Source: Salinimicrobium xinjiangense DSM 19287 (GTDB lineage: Bacteria; Bacteroidota; Bacteroidia; Flavobacteriales; Flavobacteriaceae). From it: DNA of 64,000 bases. This document shows, piece by piece, positions 27,356 to 34,074 of this stretch. The stretch covers positions 124,001-188,000 of the forward strand of contig NZ_KE384054.1 in assembly GCF_000423585.1 (NCBI RefSeq). Reading direction: 5' to 3'. Under the pieces are notes generated by a model, which was not told where the DNA came from, made no database searches, and worked only from the letters and a program-made list of their open reading frames with translations. The position numbers and the translations under genes were made by a program. Each line of letters begins with the position of its first letter. Within the stretch, counting starts at the first letter, position 1.

Positions 27356-27955
27356 ATGAAAAAATTAACCATAATATTTGCAAGTCTATTTTTCCTAATG
27401 GCCGGATTTTCCGGTTTTTCTCAGGAGAGAGGAAAGGAGAATAAGGAAAGAGCAAAGGAACGCAAGGAAGTAGCTAAGGAGCGCAAGGAAATAGCCAAAG
27501 AGGCACGAAAAGCGGATAAAGAGCGGGAAAAGATTTATCGCGAGAGAGCTAAAGAAGAAGCCGATTGGCACAAGGAGCGTTCGAAGAAGATAGCAGAAAT
27601 GCGTCGCGAAGAAAGAAAAGATGAGGCCGAACTTTACCGGGAAATGGCTAAGGCAGATGCCAAATTCTACCGTGAGAAAGCTAAGGACGCAGAGGAAAGA
27701 GCCAGAGAAATGCGAAAAGACCGGTCTGAAATGGAACGGGAACTGGCCAAAGAAGAAGCTGGATATTACCGGGAGCGTGCAAAAGAAGCAGCCGAGCGGG
27801 AAAGAGAGCTGAGAAAACAAAAAGCTGAGTGGAATCGTGAGCAGGCCAAGGAAGCCGCCGAATATCATCGGGAACGTGCTAAAGAAGCCGCAGAACGTGA
27901 AAGAGATCTGCTAAAAAAAGAGCGGGAACTGAGAAAGAATGGAAGAAAGCAATAA
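27356..27955 (+). CDS. Secreted, highly charged ER/K helical repeat protein
   Basis: 199 residues from ATG 27356 (the frame is open upstream but only this start gives a signal peptide, cleaved near residue 23 after G-F-S-Q). The remaining about 176 residues consist almost only of Glu, Lys, Arg and Ala with periodic aromatic residues: a unit like Y-x-R-E-x-A-K-E-A-A-E-R-E-R-E-L recurs about every 20-21 residues. This composition predicts a long stable single alpha-helix. No enzymatic motif. Possibly a periplasmic spacer or metal/acid-buffering protein. A strong terminator follows. Confidence 0.8.
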   Translation: MKKLTIIFASLFFLMAGFSGFSQERGKENKERAKERKEVAKERKEIAKEARKADKEREKIYRERAKEEADWHKERSKKIAEMRREERKDEAELYREMAKADAKFYREKAKDAEERAREMRKDRSEMERELAKEEAGYYRERAKEAAERERELRKQKAEWNREQAKEAAEYHRERAKEAAERERDLLKKERELRKNGRKQ

Positions 27956-27975
27956 GCAGAATTATATAAAAGATC

Positions 27976-28000
27976 AAAAGCCGGCAAATCGCCGGCTTTT
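27976..28000 (+). terminator. Intrinsic terminator after the charged repeat protein
   Basis: Arms AAAAGCCGGC (27976-27985) and GCCGGCTTTT (27991-28000) with a 5-nt loop, followed by TTTTG. Confidence 0.85.
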
Positions 28001-28046
28001 TTTTGTTAACGATTACCGGCAATCAATTATCCATAATTACCTGTAG

Positions 28047-28066
28047 GTTCAGGCCATGGCCTGAAC
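28047..28066. repeat. Perfect 20-bp palindrome
   Basis: GTTCAGGCCATGGCCTGAAC is a perfect palindrome followed by TGATTTTTA. It lies 150 bp upstream of osmC and 60 bp after a stronger terminator. It could be a protein-binding site or a secondary hairpin terminator. Confidence 0.5.
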
Positions 28067-28119
28067 TGATTTTTACAATTCATCGCCTATTATTAATCAT
28101 CGGAAAATATTGTAATTAA

Positions 28120-28150
28120 TTGATAATCAGACATGTTATGGTTAAATTTG
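28120..28150 (+). promoter_or_regulatory. Candidate Bacteroidota promoter for osmC-like gene
   Basis: TTG at 28120-28122 (-33 element) and TAAATTTG at 28143-28150 (-7, consensus TAnnTTTG) are 20 bp apart. The start codon at 28209 leaves a leader of about 50 nt. Confidence 0.55.
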
Positions 28151-28208
28151 CATTTCAACAAACAGCTGGCCACCAGAGGATAGGATGTAAGGAATATTAA
28201 TTTAAAAA

Positions 28209-28778
28209 ATGAAAAAGATGGAAAATGTAGTGAAGAAAAGAAATGGAGTTAATGTAGAACAATTAGTGGGCACTATTGAGGCGGTAAAAAAAGATCCTGA
28301 AGTGGCTGATTTTAAATTTAGAGCGAAGACAGAATGGTTGGGCGGCGGACGTTCAAAAACCACTTTTCAGCCATTTTATGGTGCAAAAGAAACAGATAAA
28401 TCAAGAACAACTCCCATTGTAATAGAAGGTGATGAGCCACCCGTACTCTTAGGAGAGAATCATGGAGCAAATGCGGTTGAAGCTGTGCTTCACGCGCTGG
28501 GTTCGTGTCTTAGCGTTGGCTTTGCCTACAATGCGGCAGCCCGGGATATAGACCTGGATTCCCTGACTTTTGATATTGAGGGAAAACTGGATCTGCATGC
28601 CTTCCTGGGGCTTTCTGAACAAACCCGTCCGGGGTACGAGCACATTAATCTAAAATGCCGGGTGAAGTCAGATGCTTCCAGAGATGAGCTGAAAGAGCTG
28701 TTTGATTATGTGCAGAATACCTCGCCGGTATTGGACATGTTACGTAATCCGGTGAAGGTGGATGCTGAAATGTTATGA
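28209..28778 (+). CDS. OsmC family protein lacking the canonical second cysteine
   Basis: 189 residues. The OsmC/Ohr fold is recognisable: a beta domain with R-x-x-T-x-W-x-G-G-G-R-S, then the central helix with Cys100 in L-H-A-L-G-S-C-L-S-V-G. In peroxidatic OsmC/Ohr proteins a second Cys precedes P-V; here that position is Ser172 (N-T-S-P-V-L-D). The only other cysteine is Cys150 on a different strand (L-K-C-R-V). It may therefore use another resolving mechanism or have a non-peroxidase role. Cytoplasmic, monocistronic, with its own promoter and terminator. Confidence 0.88.
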   Translation: MKKMENVVKKRNGVNVEQLVGTIEAVKKDPEVADFKFRAKTEWLGGGRSKTTFQPFYGAKETDKSRTTPIVIEGDEPPVLLGENHGANAVEAVLHALGSCLSVGFAYNAAARDIDLDSLTFDIEGKLDLHAFLGLSEQTRPGYEHINLKCRVKSDASRDELKELFDYVQNTSPVLDMLRNPVKVDAEML

Positions 28779-28806
28779 GCTGAAATTCTATCCTATAGGT
28801 CAGAAA

Positions 28807-28839
28807 CAAATCAAGGCGGGAATTTTCCGCCTTGATTTG
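28807..28839 (+). terminator. Intrinsic terminator after osmC-like gene
   Basis: 13-bp arms CAAATCAAGGCGG (28807-28819) and CCGCCTTGATTTG (28827-28839) with a 7-nt loop. Confidence 0.8.
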
Positions 28840-28851
28840 TGAAGAGCTCGT

Positions 28852-28872
28852 CACGGATTGCAAATCCGCGCC
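28852..28872. repeat. CACGGATTGCAAATCCGCG repeat, copy 1
   Basis: A short hairpin-forming motif (CGGATT-GCA-AATCCG) with an exact second copy at 36233-36253, and a diverged one at 21343-21360. It follows the osmC-like terminator. Confidence 0.5.
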
Positions 28873-28989
28873 ATCTGTTTACCCCAACTTTTCCAAAGTT
28901 GTTGACAATGAGATATAGGTTTTCATTTTAAAGAATGTTGTTCCAATCTGTGGAACTTTGGTAAAGTTCTAACCGGTGTGGAATTTGAG

Positions 28990-29230
28990 TTTTGGAATCA
29001 TTGTTGTCCGATGAAAAAAGAAGGAACCTCTGAAAAAGCCCGCTAATGCTGATAAGAGATCTTATCTATCAGTCTGAGGGGGTGATTTTTAGTTCTTTGA
29101 ATTTTCAAATATTCTACCAATGAAAAGAAATTTTCACAACATTGAATTTCAGTATCTTATAAAAAAGTCTTGGTTCTAGATTCTAGAAGCGGAGCGGTCT
29201 AGATTTTTCCCGACAACAATGTTTTGGAAT
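28990..29230 (+). mobile_element. MITE copy B with perfect 9-bp target-site duplication
   Basis: Element 28999-29221 (223 bp), from CATTGTTGTCCG to CGACAACAATG (one base lost in the right-end CGG block). It is bracketed by TTTTGGAAT at 28990-28998 and 29222-29230, an exact 9-bp direct repeat. The interior is closely similar to copies A and C, including AGTTCTTTGAATTTTCAAAT and a TTCTAGATTCTAGAAGCGG hairpin-like block near the right end. No coding capacity. Confidence 0.92.
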
Positions 29231-29300
29231 TTGGAATTTCCCTTTCTGTGGAACTTTGGTAAAGTTCTAACCAATTTGAATTTGGAATTCCCCCAAAAGT

Positions 29301-29390
29301 TTTCACACAAAGCAGGAAAGTCAAAAATAAGAGCACAAAGAAATTGTAAGATTTTTGTTACCATCTATATTTTTTTAATAGAAGTGATAA
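29301..29390 (+). repeat. Composite intergenic repeat, copy 1
   Basis: TTTCACACAAAGCAGGAAAG through AATAGAAGTGATAAAGCC matches, in reverse complement, the sequence at 41971-42059 over about 90 bp with substitutions and small gaps. Both copies lie within 160 bp of a MITE. The rest of the gap to 29772 holds further degenerate motifs (CGCAGAGAGCGCAAAG, CGCAGATCACGCTGATC, TTAACCAATCTCTAATTAACC) and no gene. Confidence 0.6.
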
Positions 29391-29772
29391 AGCCTGTTTT
29401 AGATTTTCAACATTCAATCTACATTATAGAAAAGAAAAATTTCTCGCAGAGAGCGCAAAGATTAATCGCTAAGGCCGCAAAGAAATTTGTCTCAAATTGG
29501 AATTTCTTCACTTAAATATTATTCAATATACAATCAAAAAGGTTTCCCGCAGATCACGCTGATCTTCGCAGAACAATTAATCACTTATTAACCAATCCCT
29601 AATTAACCATTCTCCGATTAACCAATCTCTAATTAACCTTCTTGGAATTTGGGATTTGGATTTTGGTGCTTGGATTTTCATTTTCCCTCTTGATAACTTT
29701 TGAAACTTTATGACTGGCATCATACTCCTGTTTTTTTAGATTTGAGGTTTTGAAAAATTCCCCCGAAAATCT

Positions 29773-30135
29773 ATGAGTGCATTCGTGATAAGTAAAAGAG
29801 ATAATGGAAATTATAAATTCACCTTTGCCTCCCGAAAAGGGAAAACCATCTTCACCAGTATTGCCTGCAGGGACAAATCTGACTGTGAGAAGATCATAGA
29901 GACCATCCAGAATGACCTCGAATCCTTCACTTTCAGGAAAGCCCGGACCGGCTCGGGAAAATATTTCTTCAGGATCACCCGCGGCGGACTCGTCCTCGCC
30001 ACCAGCCGCAAATTCTCTACCGAGCTCATGCTTCAGAAGGGAATTGATCAGTTCCTCAAATATGTCCCCGAGGCTGAAACCCTGGATTTCTCCATCAGTG
30101 AAGATGTCTTTGCTGAAATGGAAGAAGAGGAGTGA
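29773..30135 (+). CDS. YegP/DUF1508 family protein
   Basis: 120 residues with two DUF1508 units: F-V-I-S-K-R-D-N-G-N-Y-K-F-T-F near the N-terminus and K-Y-F-F-R-I-T-R-G-G-L-V-L-A-T-S in the second half. Short beta-rich cytoplasmic proteins of unknown function, often stress-associated. It ends in an acidic tail E-M-E-E-E-E. It sits alone between repeat-rich gaps. Confidence 0.85.
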   Translation: MSAFVISKRDNGNYKFTFASRKGKTIFTSIACRDKSDCEKIIETIQNDLESFTFRKARTGSGKYFFRITRGGLVLATSRKFSTELMLQKGIDQFLKYVPEAETLDFSISEDVFAEMEEEE

Positions 30136-30233
30136 TCAATGAGCAATTAACAGTTGACAATGATCAATTAACAATAATCATTTAACAGTAGAACCGGATT
30201 TGTAGCTATTACATTTATATGGCAAACGATCCC

Positions 30234-30944
30234 TCACCCAATTAGTTTAAAATAGATATTGATGTAGTACAAGCCGGTGAGGATGAAAACAAATCCTGCC
30301 AGGAAGCGCATGAATTTTTCTATTTTAGTCACAGCTCTAAAATACATTCCCAGTTTCTCCATACTAAAGGCAATGACGAAGGCAAAGAGGATTACCGGTA
30401 AACCCGTGCCGAAGGAGAATACCACCGGAAGAGCAAGACCTGCGCTTGCCGAAAGCATCATGGGGATGAGCATGACGAAGAACAATGCACCGCTGTAGGG
30501 GCAAAAGGCAAGGGCGAATAAAGCACCTAAAAGAAAGGAACCGAACATTCCTTTGGTCTTGAATCTTTCTGAAAGCTTGTCGGTAAAATTTCCACTTTTG
30601 ATAAAGTTGAGCTTGATCATATCGGTCATTACCAATCCTATAAATATTAGAACGAAACCTATATACTTTTCTCCGTTTCCCTGGAAAAGCTTTGCGACCT
30701 GGAATTTACTTGCTCCAAAAAAGATAAGGGCACCAATCAGGGTATAAGTAAAAACCCTTCCCAGGGTGTAAAGCAAGCCGCTTAGCAATACTTTTCGTTT
30801 GTGAGTTATGGTTTTCGCAATATAGGCCGTGGCCGTAATGTTCGTAGCAAGGGGACATGGGGCTATTGCTGTTAATAACCCCAGTGCAAAAGCCGCTAGA
30901 ACAGGTGCTTCGCGGTTTTGGGCCAGATCGTTAATCCAGTCCAT
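30234..30944 (-). CDS. arsG: ArsG-like organoarsenical efflux permease (CcdA/DsbD-like fold)
   Basis: 236 residues with six or more membrane helices. Two intramembrane Cys-Pro motifs are visible, Cys30 (A-I-A-P-C-P-L-A-T-N) and Cys148 (A-F-C-P-Y-S-G-A-L), at positions that correspond to the redox pair of CcdA/DsbD-type proteins. It begins two bases after the ArsF-like gene. In Shewanella ArsEFG confers resistance to trivalent aromatic aminoarsenicals; that pairing makes ArsG the best call. It could instead pass electrons to the ArsF-like thiol protein. Last gene of the ArsR-controlled unit. Confidence 0.8.
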   Translation of the reverse strand: MDWINDLAQNREAPVLAAFALGLLTAIAPCPLATNITATAYIAKTITHKRKVLLSGLLYTLGRVFTYTLIGALIFFGASKFQVAKLFQGNGEKYIGFVLIFIGLVMTDMIKLNFIKSGNFTDKLSERFKTKGMFGSFLLGALFALAFCPYSGALFFVMLIPMMLSASAGLALPVVFSFGTGLPVILFAFVIAFSMEKLGMYFRAVTKIEKFMRFLAGFVFILTGLYYINIYFKLIG

Positions 30945-30946
30945 GG

Positions 30947-31360
30947 TCAGGATTTTAAGAATTGATCTATTTCTTCCCGCAGTTCCTGCCTGAACTTTTC
31001 CTCCTTTCCTGCATTCATAAATGCAAATTCAGTAAGGTTCTTTTTAGCTCCTGTTTCGGGATTATAGAGGAATAGAGAAGTGCCAAAAGCTTCAAATTCG
31101 TCGGCCATTTTCTCATTTTCAGATTTATCAACGTTTACTGTTGAAAAGGAAATTGCCGGATAATCCTTCAGAGTTTCCCGGGTTAAAGATTCAATTGCCA
31201 GGCAGGTCTTACACCTGTTTTCAGAATGGAATTGGATCACCTCAATTTCAGCATTAGAGGATGCGGTAGTGGACTGGGTGGGGTTCTGCGCTTTGCTGTT
31301 GCAGGAGGTGAACAGTAAAACAGTAAAGGCGAGCGGTAGAAAATGATTTATGAACTTCAT
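30947..31360 (-). CDS. arsF: ArsF-like lipoprotein with thioredoxin-type CxxC
   Basis: 137 residues from ATG 31358-31360, giving a lipoprotein signal with Cys20 in L-F-T-S-C. The mature domain starts V-I-Q-F-H-S-E-N-R-C-K-T-C, a thioredoxin-like C50-x-x-C53, and continues with I-S-F-S-T-V-N-V-D-K-S. It matches the proteins annotated as ArsF in Flavobacteriia. The periplasmic thioredoxin fold beside a CcdA-like permease suggests the two exchange electrons or an arsenical. Two bases separate it from arsG. Confidence 0.8.
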   Translation of the reverse strand: MKFINHFLPLAFTVLLFTSCNSKAQNPTQSTTASSNAEIEVIQFHSENRCKTCLAIESLTRETLKDYPAISFSTVNVDKSENEKMADEFEAFGTSLFLYNPETGAKKNLTEFAFMNAGKEEKFRQELREEIDQFLKS

Positions 31361-31370
31361 GATATTAAGG

Positions 31371-31829
31371 TTAGATGGTTCCATATTTGTTAATTATGGC
31401 GAGTTGCCCCGCGTGATAAGTAGTGTGGGAGATTATGCGTCCAAAGGCTTCAGCTTTTGTTTTTTCTCCAAATTCTTTAGTGCTGATCTTGGTTTTCCAA
31501 TCTTCTTCGGATTGTTTTTCTATAATGGATCTCAGCTTCTGAAAAGATTCAGAAACATATTGCTTTAGCTCAACCGGATCTGTCAATTCCCCTGTGTCTT
31601 TCTGAGCGATTAATGTTTTAGCTGTGACTTTAACTGAAGGCTCTCCAAAGACATTTTTGGCAAACAGTAATTCCACGTCACCTATGTGACGGATAAGAAA
31701 TCCGACGGAATTGGGGGAGCTGCCTAATCTCTTTTTGAGATCTTCAGAAGTAAGCTGATCCAATTGATTGGAAAACCGGGTTCTGGCGTCGATCCAGAGT
31801 TCAGTTAATATTTGTGTTTTAGTTTTCAT
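31371..31829 (-). CDS. DinB-like metal-dependent protein inside the arsenical operon
   Basis: 152 residues, four-helix DinB/YfiT fold. The three metal-binding histidines are in place: one in F-L-I-R-H-I-G-D and the H-x-x-x-H pair in S-H-T-T-Y-H-A-G-Q-L. Family members in low-thiol bacteria are bacillithiol or mycothiol S-transferases, and Bacteroidota make bacillithiol. It lies 10 bp after arsF's start side and 25 bp from the permease gene, wholly inside the operon, which suggests a thiol-conjugation step in detoxification. That role is inference. Confidence 0.85.
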   Translation of the reverse strand: MKTKTQILTELWIDARTRFSNQLDQLTSEDLKKRLGSSPNSVGFLIRHIGDVELLFAKNVFGEPSVKVTAKTLIAQKDTGELTDPVELKQYVSESFQKLRSIIEKQSEEDWKTKISTKEFGEKTKAEAFGRIISHTTYHAGQLAIINKYGTI

Positions 31830-31854
31830 TGGTCGGCTATTTCAGAAAAAAGAT

Positions 31855-32829
31855 TTATAAAAGCATATTGAAGAGAAATCCTGAGAGGATGATAAATAAA
31901 GTGACTACTCCAAAGTAAGTGCCGATTAACCGCATGCTCATAACCTTTTTGAGCAAAGTAGCTTCGGGAATAGATAAGCCGACGGTTGCCATCATAAAAG
32001 CAATGGCTGTTCCCAACGGGACACCTTTGGCAACAAAGACTTCAATAACCGGAACTATTCCTGCTGCATTGGCGTACATGGGAACGGCAAAGATGACGGC
32101 TACAGGCACTGTCCACCACTGCCCGCCTCCAAGATATTCTCCAAAGAAGTTTTCGGGAACATAACCGTGCATTGCAGCCCCAATCGCGATCCCGATGATC
32201 ACATAGATCAAAACCCCTTTTACAATATCCAAGGCACCCTGTGTGATTTCCGGCAGGCGCTGCCGGAAGCTTTGTTTTTCCTGGTCGATACCGTCCTGTT
32301 CCATTTTACTGCCCAGGATCTTTTTTACCCATTCCGAAAGCCATTCTTCCAGGTTGAATTTCCCCAAAATCCAGCCGCCTATGGTTCCCAGGAGAATCCC
32401 TGAACCCACATAAATTAGAGTAGCCTTTAAACCAAACATCCCTATGAACATGGCTATAGCCACTTCATTTACTAGGGGGGAAGTAATAAGAAAAGAAAAA
32501 GTCACTCCTAAAGGAATACCTCCCTGTACAAAGCCAATGAACAGGGGAACGGAGGAACAGGAACAGAATGGAGTAATTGCTCCAAAGACGGAGGCAAAGA
32601 AATATTCCAGCCCGTAAAGTTTTTTTCGGTGTAGAAAATCCTTCAGCTTTTCAACAGGCAAATAGGCGTTTAGGATGCCCATTAGAAAAACGATAAGGAA
32701 AAGAAGGATGAGGATCTTTATGGTGTCGTAAATGAAGAAATTTAGAGCAGTTCCCAGGTGCGTATCTGCGCCAATGTCAAAAACGGAATATATTAGCCAG
32801 TCGGCAAAATTCTGAATCCAGTCAAACAT
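31855..32829 (-). CDS. arsP: ArsP-type permease (trivalent organoarsenical efflux)
   Basis: 324 residues, eight predicted membrane helices in two blocks with a charged central loop (E-Q-D-G-I-D-Q-E-K-Q-S). The family hallmark T-P-F-C-S-C-S-S-V-P-L-F-I-G-F follows the third helix; its cysteines are implicated in substrate handling in ArsP of Campylobacter. ArsP exports methylarsenite and aromatic trivalent arsenicals. Position in an ArsR/ArsF/ArsG operon supports this over a general permease. Confidence 0.85.
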   Translation of the reverse strand: MFDWIQNFADWLIYSVFDIGADTHLGTALNFFIYDTIKILILLFLIVFLMGILNAYLPVEKLKDFLHRKKLYGLEYFFASVFGAITPFCSCSSVPLFIGFVQGGIPLGVTFSFLITSPLVNEVAIAMFIGMFGLKATLIYVGSGILLGTIGGWILGKFNLEEWLSEWVKKILGSKMEQDGIDQEKQSFRQRLPEITQGALDIVKGVLIYVIIGIAIGAAMHGYVPENFFGEYLGGGQWWTVPVAVIFAVPMYANAAGIVPVIEVFVAKGVPLGTAIAFMMATVGLSIPEATLLKKVMSMRLIGTYFGVVTLFIILSGFLFNMLL

Positions 32830-32876
32830 AACAACAGGTTAAAGTTTTTTCTGAAATAAAATAGAGTTCTAAAAAA

Positions 32877-33260
32877 TTAGCAACAGCCCGAATCGGAACA
32901 GCAGGTTTCCTTAGGGGTAAGGAGAGAGGTGTCTCCCTTGACAGGAAAACCTTTCTGTGCCCAGCGAAGTAGCCCATATTTCATATTCACGACATTGGAA
33001 TACCCGTGATTAATTAAAAATCCTGCGGCTCTCAGGCTCCTGATGCCCTCTTTGCATACCAGAACCACATCCCGGTTTTTGGGGATCTCTATATATCTTT
33101 CTTCAAATTCACTGAGGGGTATTTGGAGAATATGAGGAACATCGAAAGATACAAGTTCCACCTCGGCTTTTTCACGAACATCAAGCAGGAGGGCTCCTTT
33201 TTGCAGCCTTCTTTGAGTCGTTGTGGGACAAATTTCCCTTACTAAAGTCTGCCTGTCCAT
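32877..33260 (-). CDS. Rhodanese-domain protein with C-terminal double-Cys tail
   Basis: 127 residues. Rhodanese fold with catalytic Cys69 in L-V-C-K-E-G-I-R-S and the preceding L-L-L-D-V-R-E-K-A-E. The extreme C-terminus is C-C-S-D-S-G-C-C, four cysteines in eight residues, which looks like a soft-metal or arsenic site and is unusual for the family. It starts three bases after the thioredoxin-like gene. Possible roles: arsenate/arsenite thiol chemistry or persulfide transfer. Confidence 0.88.
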   Translation of the reverse strand: MDRQTLVREICPTTTQRRLQKGALLLDVREKAEVELVSFDVPHILQIPLSEFEERYIEIPKNRDVVLVCKEGIRSLRAAGFLINHGYSNVVNMKYGLLRWAQKGFPVKGDTSLLTPKETCCSDSGCC

Positions 33261-33263
33261 TCC

Positions 33264-33500
33264 TTAGTTCTTTAGTAAGTCAATAATTTCATTTACCTGT
33301 GCAACCCGGCCTTTGATCTTAATTTTTTCATTGATCATAAGAACAGGAGTGGTCAAAACGTTGTACTTCATCATCTGTTCAATGTCTTCCACTTTTTCTA
33401 CCTCGGCTTCGGCATTAGTCTGTTTTAATGCTTCCAGCACATTATTATAGGTAGTCTTACATTTTGGACACCCGGGACCTAATACTTTTATCTGTGTCAT
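33264..33500 (-). CDS. Small thioredoxin-like redox-active disulfide protein
   Basis: 78 residues, with C11-P-K-C14 in G-P-G-C-P-K-C-K-T and a cis-Pro-like T-T-P-V-L-M-I-N-E loop. Belongs to the short thioredoxin_3/redox-active disulfide protein 2 group common in metalloid operons. First gene downstream of the predicted ArsR operator, with a 3-bp gap to the rhodanese gene. Confidence 0.9.
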   Translation of the reverse strand: MTQIKVLGPGCPKCKTTYNNVLEALKQTNAEAEVEKVEDIEQMMKYNVLTTPVLMINEKIKIKGRVAQVNEIIDLLKN

Positions 33501-33520
33501 GGCTGTATCTTTTTAGATGT

Positions 33521-33567
33521 ATTCGTAAAGTTACGAACAATTATTCGTAGTTCGTAGTATTACGAAT
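33521..33567. promoter_or_regulatory. Predicted ArsR operator with repeated TTCGTA half-sites
   Basis: Two inverted repeats lie in the 82-bp gap between arsR and the operon: TTCGTAA-AG-TTACGAA at 33522-33537 and ATTCGTA...TACGAAT at 33543-33567, the latter with an extra internal TTCGTAG. A further half-site, ATACGAACAA, sits at about 33915 in front of arsR itself, which would allow autoregulation. Binding is inferred. Confidence 0.6.
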
Positions 33568-33582
33568 GGTATCTTAAAAAAA

Positions 33583-33888
33583 TTATTTCAGGATCTTGTT
33601 CAGCAGGCTTTTGGCGAGAGAGAAATTTTCGCGGTTGATGCAGTATTTTATTGTTGGAGGAGTAATGTCGCCCTGGATAAGTCCGGCAGACTTTAATTCT
33701 TTAAGGTGCTGGGAGAGCGTGGATTTGGCTACGGGAAGTTCTTCTGCCATGTCCCCGTGGAAGCAGCAGGTTTGAGATTCAAGTAATTCAAGGATTGCAA
33801 TGCGTACAGGATGTCCAAGGGCCTTTGCAAACCTGGCGGTTTGTTCCTGTTCAATTGTAAAATATTTGGTCTTACTGCTTTCCGGCAT
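33583..33888 (-). CDS. arsR: ArsR-family metalloregulator
   Basis: 101 residues from ATG 33886-33888; the longer frame to 33954 adds unrelated residues. Winged helix-turn-helix with recognition region V-A-K-S-T-L-S-Q-H-L-K-E-L-K. A vicinal Cys41-Cys42 pair (S-Q-T-C-C-F-H-G-D-M) occupies the arsenite-sensing helix and Cys83 is a possible third ligand. It should repress the downstream thioredoxin/rhodanese/ArsP/DinB/ArsF/ArsG genes and release on binding trivalent arsenicals. Confidence 0.92.
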   Translation of the reverse strand: MPESSKTKYFTIEQEQTARFAKALGHPVRIAILELLESQTCCFHGDMAEELPVAKSTLSQHLKELKSAGLIQGDITPPTIKYCINRENFSLAKSLLNKILK

Positions 33889-34074
33889 TTTTATAATAAT
33901 TAAGGGCGTGAAGATACGAACAAATTTTCCGGTTGAAAATCTGCTCCCAGCCATTTTTACTGAAAAAAATATCCGGTATTATTTTTCAGTCTTTAATAAA
34001 TACATCCCGGATCAAGGGCTCTGGAAGTACAACCTTCCGGCCATTATCTGTACATGTAAATTCCGTCTGCCAAC

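Noticed and set aside
27395-27868. 157-codon minus-strand ORF rich in Phe/Leu.
   Set aside because: Antisense of the Lys/Glu/Arg repeat gene, which inevitably gives Phe/Leu/Ser codons.
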